A stretch of DNA of 64,000 nucleotides from Pontibacter sp. HSC-36F09 (lineage in GTDB: Bacteria > Bacteroidota > Bacteroidia > Cytophagales > Hymenobacteraceae). The translations under genes and the position numbers were made by a program. The stretch covers positions 496,001 to 560,000 of the forward strand of contig NZ_JALKAA010000001.1 of assembly GCF_024171605.1 (NCBI RefSeq), read 5' to 3'. The notes below the pieces were generated by a model that was not told the DNA's origin, made no database searches, and worked only from the letters and a program-made list of their open reading frames with translations. Shown here piece by piece: positions 56,795 to 64,000 of this stretch; position 1 is the first letter of the stretch; every line of letters begins with the position of its first letter.

Positions 56795-57100
56795 TCAAAC
56801 TTTGATCTCAACATCTACACCACTTGGAAGCTCAAGCTTCATTAGGGCGTCAACTGTTTTAGAGCTAGTAGAGTAGATATCAACCAGTCGTTTGTACGTG
56901 CAAAGCTGGAACTGCTCTCTTGACTTCTTGTTAACGTGTGGTGAACGAAGTACAGTGAATTTATCCTTCTCTGTTGGAAGAGGAATAGGACCGCTTACGA
57001 TTGCACCAGTAGCTTTTACAGCCTTTACAATCTTCTCTGAAGACTTGTCTACCAGGTTGTGGTCGTAAGACTTGAGTTTAATTCTAATTTTCTGATTCAT
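56795..57100 (-). CDS. rpsJ: 30S ribosomal protein S10
   Basis: The 101-residue protein [20 protein letters not shown]... has the loop [20 protein letters not shown] and ends [14 protein letters not shown]10 also contacts NusB in antitermination. It lies 12 nt after fusA and ends the str transcript, followed by a terminator; tuf is absent between fusA and rpsJ. Confidence 0.98.
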   Translation of the reverse strand: MNQKIRIKLKSYDHNLVDKSSEKIVKAVKATGAIVSGPIPLPTEKDKFTVLRSPHVNKKSREQFQLCTYKRLVDIYSTSSKTVDALMKLELPSGVDVEIKV

Positions 57101-57112
57101 TATCTTTTACTA

Positions 57113-59215
57113 CTATTTAGCTGCAGTTCCTTTTAATTTAGCAATGATGCCATCGGCCAGGTTTTGTGGTACTTGCTCGTAGTGAGAGAAAGTAAGAGAA
57201 GCCGTAGCTCTACCTGAAGTGATAGTACGAAGGTCTGTTACATAACCGAACAGTTCTGAAAGCGGTACGTTTGCTTTCACTACCGATGAGGTTCCTTTTG
57301 TATCCATACCTTTCATGATACCTCTTCTTCTGTTCAAGTCACCAGTCACAGGACCTGTGTATTCGTCAGGGGTTACAACGTCCACAGCCATGATAGGCTC
57401 AAGTAGCTTAGGAGCACACTGCTTACCTGCCTCTTTGAAGCCCTGACGTGCAGCAAGTTCAAAAGAAAGTGAGTCAGAGTCAACGTCGTGGAATGAACCG
57501 TGGAACAGACGAACTTTCATAGAGTCGATTGGGAAGCCTGCCAGAATACCATTCTTCATTGACTCCTCGAAACCTTTCTGTATCGCCGGGATGAATTCTC
57601 TTGGAATAACACCGCCTACAATCGCGTTTTCGAACTCTAGTCCTTGCTTGCCATCCTCACGTGGTCCCATAGTGAACACGATATCGGCAAACTTACCACG
57701 ACCACCAGACTGCTTCTTGAACACTTCTCTGTGCTCTACTGACTTGGTGATGGTTTCTTTATAAGCTACCTGAGGCGCACCCTGATTCAGTTCTACCTTG
57801 AACTCGCGCTTCATACGGTCGATGATGATCTCCAGGTGAAGTTCACCCATACCTCTAAGGATGGTCTGACCTGTTTCCTCATCAGTATTAACCTGAAGCG
57901 TTGGGTCCTCTTCAACAAGCTTGGCGATCGCCATACCCATTTTATCGGAGTCTGCCTGCGTTTTAGGCTCGATAGCGTAGCCGATAACTGGCTCTGGGAA
58001 GTCCATTGACTCAAGCACGATTTTAGCACCTTGCTCGCAAAGCGTATCACCTGTCTTGATGTCTTTGAAACCAACTACCGCGGCGATATCCCCAGCTTCC
58101 AGCCTTTCGATCTGGTTCTGCTTATTAGCATGCATCTGGAAGATACGCGAAATACGCTCTTTGTTATTTGAACGGGTGTTATATATATAAGACCCTGCTT
58201 CAAGAACGCCTGAATAAGCACGCACAAAGCATAGACGACCTACGTAAGGGTCGGTAGCGATTTTGAAGGCCAAGCCTGCAAACGGTTCAGTTGCTGATGG
58301 CTTTCTTGCTACTTCTTCGCCTGTATCGGGGTTAGTGCCGATAATGCTTTCCTTATCCATTGGTGATGGAAGCAACGCCATCACGTAGTCAAGCATTGTC
58401 TGTACACCTTTATTCTTGAAAGATGAGCCACACAGCATTGGCACGATAGCCATGTCAATTGTAGCAGCGCGAAGGGCAGCAAGAATTTCGGCTTCAGTTA
58501 TTGAGTTTGGATCCTCGAAGTATTTCTCCATCAAAGACTCATCGTACTCTGCTACCGCTTCCAAAAGCTTCTCTCTATACTCTTCAGCTTCTTCCATCAT
58601 ATCATCTGGAATTGGCACTTCAGTAAAGGTCATGCCTTTATCTTCTGTGTTCCAAACAATGGCTTTGAAGTTCACTAGGTCTACTACACCTTTGAAGTCA
58701 TCTTCCGCACCGATTGGCAACTGCAGCGCTACGGCATTGCTACCAAGCATTTCTTTCACCTGCTTACATACAGCAAGGAAATCTGCACCAGAGCGATCCA
58801 TCTTGTTTACGAAACCAAGGCGAGCTACTTTATAGTTGTCAGCAAGTCTCCAGTTTGTCTCAGACTGAGGCTCCACGCCGTCTACAGCACTAAAAAGGAA
58901 TACCAGACCATCTAGTACACGAAGCGAGCGGTTTACTTCTACAGTAAAGTCCACGTGGCCAGGTGTATCGATGATGTTAATATGGTAGTCATTACCTCTG
59001 TATGGCCAGTTCACTGTTACAGCTGCAGACGTAATTGTGATACCACGCTCCTGCTCCTGCTCCATCCAGTCAGTTGTAGCTGACCCTTCGTGCGTCTCAC
59101 CTAATTTGTGAGATTTACCAGTATAGTAAAGTATACGCTCTGTTGTAGTGGTTTTACCAGCATCGATGTGAGCGGCAATACCAATATTGCGTGTGTATTT
59201 TAAGTCTCTTGCCAT
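57113..59215 (-). CDS. fusA: Translation elongation factor G
   Basis: The 700-residue protein has the G1 loop [28 protein letters not shown] (G3), [10 protein letters not shown] (G4), then domains II-V with [19 protein letters not shown] and [20 protein letters not shown]. It drives translocation with GTP. It lies between rpsG and rpsJ. Confidence 0.98.
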   Translation of the reverse strand: MARDLKYTRNIGIAAHIDAGKTTTTERILYYTGKSHKLGETHEGSATTDWMEQEQERGITITSAAVTVNWPYRGNDYHINIIDTPGHVDFTVEVNRSLRVLDGLVFLFSAVDGVEPQSETNWRLADNYKVARLGFVNKMDRSGADFLAVCKQVKEMLGSNAVALQLPIGAEDDFKGVVDLVNFKAIVWNTEDKGMTFTEVPIPDDMMEEAEEYREKLLEAVAEYDESLMEKYFEDPNSITEAEILAALRAATIDMAIVPMLCGSSFKNKGVQTMLDYVMALLPSPMDKESIIGTNPDTGEEVARKPSATEPFAGLAFKIATDPYVGRLCFVRAYSGVLEAGSYIYNTRSNNKERISRIFQMHANKQNQIERLEAGDIAAVVGFKDIKTGDTLCEQGAKIVLESMDFPEPVIGYAIEPKTQADSDKMGMAIAKLVEEDPTLQVNTDEETGQTILRGMGELHLEIIIDRMKREFKVELNQGAPQVAYKETITKSVEHREVFKKQSGGRGKFADIVFTMGPREDGKQGLEFENAIVGGVIPREFIPAIQKGFEESMKNGILAGFPIDSMKVRLFHGSFHDVDSDSLSFELAARQGFKEAGKQCAPKLLEPIMAVDVVTPDEYTGPVTGDLNRRRGIMKGMDTKGTSSVVKANVPLSELFGYVTDLRTITSGRATASLTFSHYEQVPQNLADGIIAKLKGTAAK

Positions 59216-59218
59216 TAA

Positions 59219-59686
59219 TTAAAATCTAAAGTGTGAGAATGCTTTGTTTGCCTCGGCCATTCTGTGCGTGTCGTCTTTCTTCTTCACGGCAGCACCTTCA
59301 CCTTTTGCAGCTGCGATAATTTCGCCAGCCAATTTGTCTTTCATTGTCTTCTCACCTCTTCTACGAGCGTAAGAAATCATCCACTTGATACCAAGAGATA
59401 CTCTGCGGTCTGGACGAACCTCAGTCGGCACTTGGAAAGTAGCACCACCTACACGGCGGCTCTTTACCTCTACGCTTGGCATCACATTGTTCAATGCTTT
59501 CTTCCAAGTCTCAAGGCCATTCTCCTTCGTTCTTTGCTCTACTAATTCTACAGCATCATAGAAGATACCATAAGCAATACTTTTCTTACCATCTTCCATC
59601 AGATAGTTTACGAAACGTGTTACCAAGGTCTCTTTGAACTTTGGATCTGGAAGGAGAACTCTACTTTTAGGCTTTGCTTTTCTCAT
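59219..59686 (-). CDS. rpsG: 30S ribosomal protein S7
   Basis: The 155-residue protein [20 protein letters not shown]... has [20 protein letters not shown] and [21 protein letters not shown]7 starts 30S head assembly and contacts E-site tRNA. It lies 19 nt after rpsL and 3 nt before fusA. Confidence 0.98.
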   Translation of the reverse strand: MRKAKPKSRVLLPDPKFKETLVTRFVNYLMEDGKKSIAYGIFYDAVELVEQRTKENGLETWKKALNNVMPSVEVKSRRVGGATFQVPTEVRPDRRVSLGIKWMISYARRRGEKTMKDKLAGEIIAAAKGEGAAVKKKDDTHRMAEANKAFSHFRF

Positions 59687-59705
59687 TATATTATAACTCT
59701 AACAA

Positions 59706-60122
59706 TTATTTTTTCTTACCACCCTTACCTGCAGCAGCTGCTGGCTGGCCTGGCTTAGGTCTTTTAGCACCGTACTTAGAACGTGACTGAAGACGACCGC
59801 TTACACCGGCAGTATCCAGAGCTCCACGTACGATGTGATAACGAACACCTGGAAGGTCCTTTACTCTACCACCTCTGATCAGCACAATAGAGTGCTCCTG
59901 AAGGTTGTGGCCCTCACCAGGGATATAAGCGTTCACTTCCTTACCGTTTGTAAGTCTTACCCTGGCTACCTTACGCATAGCTGAGTTTGGCTTCTTAGGA
60001 GTGGTTGTGTACACTCTTGTGCATACGCCACGACGTTGTGGGCATGAGTCTAAGGCAGGAGACTTAGAATTATAAGTCAGTTTCTCTCTACCTTTTCTTA
60101 CTAATTGCTGTATAGTAGGCAT
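59706..60122 (-). CDS. rpsL: 30S ribosomal protein S12
   Basis: The 138-residue protein [20 protein letters not shown]... has [20 protein letters not shown], with the Lys of the classical streptomycin site, and [21 protein letters not shown] Lys/Ala/Gly tail extends the C-terminus. It is the first gene of the str transcript, about 60 nt after a good promoter. Confidence 0.98.
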   Translation of the reverse strand: MPTIQQLVRKGREKLTYNSKSPALDSCPQRRGVCTRVYTTTPKKPNSAMRKVARVRLTNGKEVNAYIPGEGHNLQEHSIVLIRGGRVKDLPGVRYHIVRGALDTAGVSGRLQSRSKYGAKRPKPGQPAAAAGKGGKKK

Positions 60123-60170
60123 TTATAATTTGTTAATTATAAGATATTTTTCACTCTAAATTTTGGTCTG

Positions 60171-60203
60171 CAAAGGTATGAAAATCGCCTTGCAATTTCA
60201 AAA
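60171..60203 (-). promoter_or_regulatory. Promoter of the str operon (rpsL)
   Basis: TTTTG (60199-60203) and TACCTTTG (60171-60178) on the - strand, 20 nt apart, match the Bacteroidota consensus. Confidence 0.72.
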
Positions 60204-60228
60204 TTTTAATCCACTAATTATTAGCACC

Positions 60229-60546
60229 TTAGGCTTCGCCCACTGTTCCTCCAAAGTTCATCGGGAAGGAAGGTGCATCTTTTGCCGGCTTAATTTCTCC
60301 AAAGCTGCTTTCAAACTTTTGAATGTTATCGGCCAGAGCCGCCAATAATCTTTTGGCGTGCTCCGGCGTGATAACGATTCTGGATTTAACTTTCGCTTTG
60401 GGCAATCCTGGCATCAGTCGTATAAAATCAATCACAAACTCTCCACTCGAATGGGCAATCATAGCCAGATTGGCGTATTCCCCTTCCGCTATCTCTTCCG
60501 AAAGCTCGATGTTGATTTGATTCTGATTTTTTAGTTCCTCTGCCAT
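60229..60546 (-). CDS. DUF3467 protein, unknown function
   Basis: The 105-residue protein MAEELKNQNQINIELSEEIA... has GEYANLAMIAHSSGEFVIDFIRLMPG-type segments and VKSRIVITPEHAKRLLAALADNIQ, the DUF3467 pattern. It is acidic and cytosolic. It starts 6 nt after the rpoC stop, so it shares the rpoBC transcript; a new promoter then starts rpsL. The function is unknown, but the tight link to RNA polymerase genes suggests a transcription-related role. Confidence 0.8.
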   Translation of the reverse strand: MAEELKNQNQINIELSEEIAEGEYANLAMIAHSSGEFVIDFIRLMPGLPKAKVKSRIVITPEHAKRLLAALADNIQKFESSFGEIKPAKDAPSFPMNFGGTVGEA

Positions 60547-60552
60547 ACCTGC

Positions 60553-63500
60553 TTATCTGTTATTCTGAAGTTCCTGCTGCTTGGCGCGGCTCCCTACTCC
60601 AGATTTTTTTGATTCTACTAATGAATCGTATTCTTCCTGGCTTCCAACAATCAAGTTCTGGTATTCGCGCAGACCTGTACCGGCCGGAATCAGGTGACCA
60701 ACGATCACGTTTTCCTTTAGACCTAACAGTTCGTCCGCTTTACCTTTAATTGCTGCTTCGCTAAGTACCTTCGTAGTTTCCTGGAACGATGCGGCCGATA
60801 TAAAGCTCTGTGTACCCAAAGAAGCCTGTGTTATACCTTGCAACGTTGGACGCGAAACGGCTGGCGATGCATCACGTACGGTAACCAGTTTCAAGTCTCT
60901 TCGCTTCAAGCTGGAGTTTTCGTCACGCAATCTTCTTGCCGTCACAATCTGGCCTGGCTTCATGCTCGAAGAGTCTCCTGCATCTTCTACCACTTTCATG
61001 TCAATGATGCGGTCGTTCTCTTCCATGAAGTTGATCTTGTCCACAACCTGATGCTCCAGGAAGCTCGTATCGCCTGCGTCTATGATCACCACCTTCTGCA
61101 TCATCTGGCGTACAACTACCTCAATGTGCTTGTCGTTGATCTTCACACCCTGCAGACGGTATACCTCCTGGATCTCATTCACCAGGTACTCCTGCACGGC
61201 GCCAGGACCCTGAATATTCAGGATGTCGCTTGGCGTAATGGCGCCATCTGACAGCGGCATACCTGCACGAACGAAGTCGTTGTCCTGTACCAGGATGTGC
61301 TTGGAAAGCGGCACCATGTATTTTTTCTTCACGCCGTCTTTCGACTCGATGTAGATTTCACGGTTACCACGCTTCACGCTACCATAGGTTACCACACCGT
61401 CGATCTCAGACACTACGGCTGGGTTAGATGGGTTACGCGCCTCGAACAGTTCCGTCACACGTGGAAGACCACCTGTAATGTCCCTTGTCTTACCGATCGC
61501 ACGTGGAATTTTCACCAGAATCTGACCGGCTTTGATTTTCTCGCCGTTCTCTACTGTTAAGTGAGCTCCCACCGGAATGTTGTAGCCTTTTGACTCGCCA
61601 CTCTTCGGATTCACGATAATAGCAGGGTTCTGTGTCTTATCTTTTGTATCGATAATTACCTTTTCACGGTAGCCTGTCTGCTCATCTGATTCCTCACGGT
61701 AAGTTATACCTTCAATGATCGACTCGTAAGCAATCTCACCGTCGAACTCTGAAAGAATAACCGCGTTGTATGGATCCCATATACACAGCTGATCATTTTT
61801 CTCAACTTCCTGGCCTTCATTCACTGTAATGAATGACCCGTAAGGCACGTGATTACTTATAAGCATTTTCCCGGTTGCCGGATCAGCTATCTTAATTTCA
61901 CCTGAACGCCCCATTACTACCTTCACTGGCTCACCTTCATTGTTGATCGTCTCGATTGTACGAACATCTTCGAACTCTACTCTACCAGCAAATTTGGCAC
62001 GAATCATGGCATCCACCGCAATGTTTGAGGCAGTACCACCCACGTGGAATGTACGGAGTGTCAGCTGAGTACCAGGCTCACCGATGGACTGTGCTGCGAT
62101 TACACCTACAGCCTCGCCCTTCTGCACCATAAAGCCTGTTGCCAGGTTACGGCCATAGCACTTGGCACAAATACCACGCTTCGACTCACAAGTCAGCACC
62201 GAACGGATCTCAACAGTCTCAATCGCTGTGTTCTCAATGGCACGCGCAACTTCTTCTGTCACTTCCGAACCAGACTCTACGATCAGTTCATTGGTGATTG
62301 GATCGTATACATCGTGTACCGTAACACGTCCCAGAATACGCTCAGAAAGCGACTCCACAATGTCTTCGTTGTCCTTCAGTGCACTCACTTCCAGACCTCT
62401 CAGCGTACCACAGTCTTCCTCGTTCACGATTACGTCCTGCGATACGTCTACCAGACGACGAGTTAGGTAACCGGCATCCGCAGTTTTGAGTGCTGTATCG
62501 GCCAGACCTTTACGGGCACCGTGCGTCGAGATGAAGTACTCGATTACATCCAGACCTTCCTTAAAGTTCGAAAGGATCGGGTTCTCGATGATCTCACCTA
62601 CTGAGCCTTGCAATGATTTCTGAGGCTTCGCCATCAGACCACGCATACCACCCAACTGACGGATCTGCTCTCTCGAACCACGAGCACCAGAGTGCATCAT
62701 CATGAAGATCGAGTTAAAGCCTTGGTCATCATTCTCCAGTCGGCGCATCAACGTTTCAGTAATCTGGTTGTTGATACGGGTCCAGATATCAATAACCTGG
62801 TTATAACGCTCGTTGTCTGTGATCAGACCCATCGAGTAGTTCTGCCATACAGCATCTACATCTTTCTTGGCCTGGGCTACCAGGATGTCTTTTTCAGCTG
62901 GAATCTGGATATCACCCAGACCCATTGACAGACCGCCTTTATAGGCAGACTGGAATCCAAGTGTTTTAATATCGTCCAGGAAGTGAGCGGTACGAGCCAT
63001 ACCCGTCTCTTTGAACACTCTGGAGATGATCTGCTGAAGTTTCTTTTTCGTCAACAGTTCATCAATGTATCCAACTTCTTCCGGAACAAACTGGTTGAAG
63101 ATAACGCGACCGGCAACCGTCTCTATAAGTTTAGTAACCAGTTCGCCTTTTTCGTCCCTTATCTTCGCTCTTACTTTAATATATGCCTGCTTAGACAGAC
63201 GCCCTTCGTTGATGGCAATGATCACTTCCTCCGCAGAGTAGAAGCTCATGCCTTCACCAGGTATATTTTCCTTCTCTGTGCTACGCTTTCCTTTTGATAC
63301 ATAGTATAGACCAAGTACCATGTCCTGAGAAGGTACCGCGATAGGCGCACCGTTAGCAGGGTTCAGGATGTTATGCGAAGCAAGCATCAGCATAGAGGCT
63401 TCCAGTACAGCAGCGGGTCCGAGTGGAACGTGCACTGCCATCTGGTCACCGTCAAAGTCGGCGTTGAATGCCGTACACACCAGTGGGTGCAGCTGGATTG

Positions 63501-64000
63501 CCTTACCTTCGATCAGTTTTGGCTGGAATGCCTGTATACCTAATCTGTGGAGTGTAGGAGCACGGTTGAGGAGTACCGGGTGGCCTTTCAGCACATTTTC
63601 CAGAATATCCCAAACAACGGGGTCCTTACGGTCTACTATCTTCTTAGCTGACTTTACAGTCTTTACTATTCCTCTTTCGATCAGCTTGCGAATGATGAAC
63701 GGCTTGAAGAGCTCAGCTGCCATGTTCTTAGGCAGACCGCACTCGTGCAGCTTCAGTTCAGGACCAACCACAATTACCGAACGGCCAGAGTAGTCAACAC
63801 GCTTACCAAGCAAGTTCTGACGGAAACGTCCCTGCTTACCTTTCAGCATGTCAGAAAGCGACTTCAGCGCACGGTTACCTTCTGCACGAACAGCGTTCAC
63901 TTTACGTGAGTTGTCAAACAGGGAGTCAACCGCTTCCTGGAGCATACGCTTCTCGTTACGAAGGATTACTTCAGGAGCCTTGATCTCGATTAGACGCTTT
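60553..64000 (-). CDS. rpoC: RNA polymerase beta' subunit, C-terminal part (5' end outside window)
   Basis: The frame is open to the right edge ([19 protein letters not shown] precedes the internal Met), so about 1148 C-terminal residues are seen. It has the catalytic [14 protein letters not shown] motif, the bridge-helix region, and the second zinc site in [15 protein letters not shown] with CGTLRGLEV. It is the catalytic subunit of RNA polymerase. DUF3467 follows after 6 nt. Confidence 0.98.
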   Translation of the reverse strand, partial: KRLIEIKAPEVILRNEKRMLQEAVDSLFDNSRKVNAVRAEGNRALKSLSDMLKGKQGRFRQNLLGKRVDYSGRSVIVVGPELKLHECGLPKNMAAELFKPFIIRKLIERGIVKTVKSAKKIVDRKDPVVWDILENVLKGHPVLLNRAPTLHRLGIQAFQPKLIEGKAIQLHPLVCTAFNADFDGDQMAVHVPLGPAAVLEASMLMLASHNILNPANGAPIAVPSQDMVLGLYYVSKGKRSTEKENIPGEGMSFYSAEEVIIAINEGRLSKQAYIKVRAKIRDEKGELVTKLIETVAGRVIFNQFVPEEVGYIDELLTKKKLQQIISRVFKETGMARTAHFLDDIKTLGFQSAYKGGLSMGLGDIQIPAEKDILVAQAKKDVDAVWQNYSMGLITDNERYNQVIDIWTRINNQITETLMRRLENDDQGFNSIFMMMHSGARGSREQIRQLGGMRGLMAKPQKSLQGSVGEIIENPILSNFKEGLDVIEYFISTHGARKGLADTALKTADAGYLTRRLVDVSQDVIVNEEDCGTLRGLEVSALKDNEDIVESLSERILGRVTVHDVYDPITNELIVESGSEVTEEVARAIENTAIETVEIRSVLTCESKRGICAKCYGRNLATGFMVQKGEAVGVIAAQSIGEPGTQLTLRTFHVGGTASNIAVDAMIRAKFAGRVEFEDVRTIETINNEGEPVKVVMGRSGEIKIADPATGKMLISNHVPYGSFITVNEGQEVEKNDQLCIWDPYNAVILSEFDGEIAYESIIEGITYREESDEQTGYREKVIIDTKDKTQNPAIIVNPKSGESKGYNIPVGAHLTVENGEKIKAGQILVKIPRAIGKTRDITGGLPRVTELFEARNPSNPAVVSEIDGVVTYGSVKRGNREIYIESKDGVKKKYMVPLSKHILVQDNDFVRAGMPLSDGAITPSDILNIQGPGAVQEYLVNEIQEVYRLQGVKINDKHIEVVVRQMMQKVVIIDAGDTSFLEHQVVDKINFMEENDRIIDMKVVEDAGDSSSMKPGQIVTARRLRDENSSLKRRDLKLVTVRDASPAVSRPTLQGITQASLGTQSFISAASFQETTKVLSEAAIKGKADELLGLKENVIVGHLIPAGTGLREYQNLIVGSQEEYDSLVESKKSGVGSRAKQQELQNNR

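Overview
The window looks like chromosomal DNA of a Bacteroidota bacterium, most likely order Cytophagales, family Hymenobacteraceae (Pontibacter-like). This placement is inference. It rests on Bacteroidota-type promoters (TTG or TTTG, about 20 nt, TAnnTTTG) before several genes, mostly weak Shine-Dalgarno sites, the gene order rpoC / DUF3467 / rpsL-rpsG-fusA-rpsJ / rplC...rplQ, the cluster rplQ-carA-eno-divIC, an M56 protease with a TonB-plug-like tail, and a MutS-like ATPase with membrane helices.

Layout. 1-8 kb, mainly + strand: the 3' end of a sensor histidine kinase, an RluA-type pseudouridine synthase, a quinone oxidoreductase (- strand), a BlaI/BlaR1-like regulator-protease pair behind twin operators, then rplM-rpsI-rpsB and tsf. 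8-27 kb, mainly - strand: small conserved proteins, a membrane MutS-like ATPase overlapping ridA, an ECF sigma / anti-sigma / secreted DUF4097-like operon, an ALDH7-type dehydrogenase, DegP, Hsp20, an outer-membrane beta-barrel, an M20 peptidase, a SPOR-like lipoprotein, deoC, secA, an 815-base gene-free stretch full of REP-like repeats, and dapF with a GNAT gene. 27-36.6 kb, mainly + strand: an rRNA methyltransferase-like gene, a ChaA-type antiporter, a TonB-C protein, ppx, a lipoprotein, a large TPR protein (- strand) and an Ldh-family oxidoreductase. 36.7-42.2 kb, - strand: hscA, an XRE/DUF4870 regulator, divIC, eno, carA. 42.3-60.1 kb, - strand: the translation block from rpsL down to rplQ, with secY, map, infA, rpmJ, rpsM, rpsK, rpsD and rpoA. 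The right edge holds DUF3467 and the 3' part of rpoC.

Working together: the right-hand 22 kb is the core transcription, translation and export machinery. It is split into a str transcript (rpsL-rpsG-fusA-rpsJ) that ends at a hairpin terminator and an S10-spc-alpha transcript that starts at its own promoter before rplC. The left part is a mosaic of short housekeeping operons separated by clear hairpin terminators. No tRNA, rRNA, CRISPR array, transposase, prophage or defence island was seen.

No obvious new multi-gene system is present. The strongest unexplained signal is a short word, GGTATA/TATACC (usually extended to AGGTATAGC or GCTATACCTG). By eye it occurs about 130 times in the first 43 kb, in all reading frames and in gaps, against roughly 21 expected by chance. 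It falls to about chance level in the ribosomal block.
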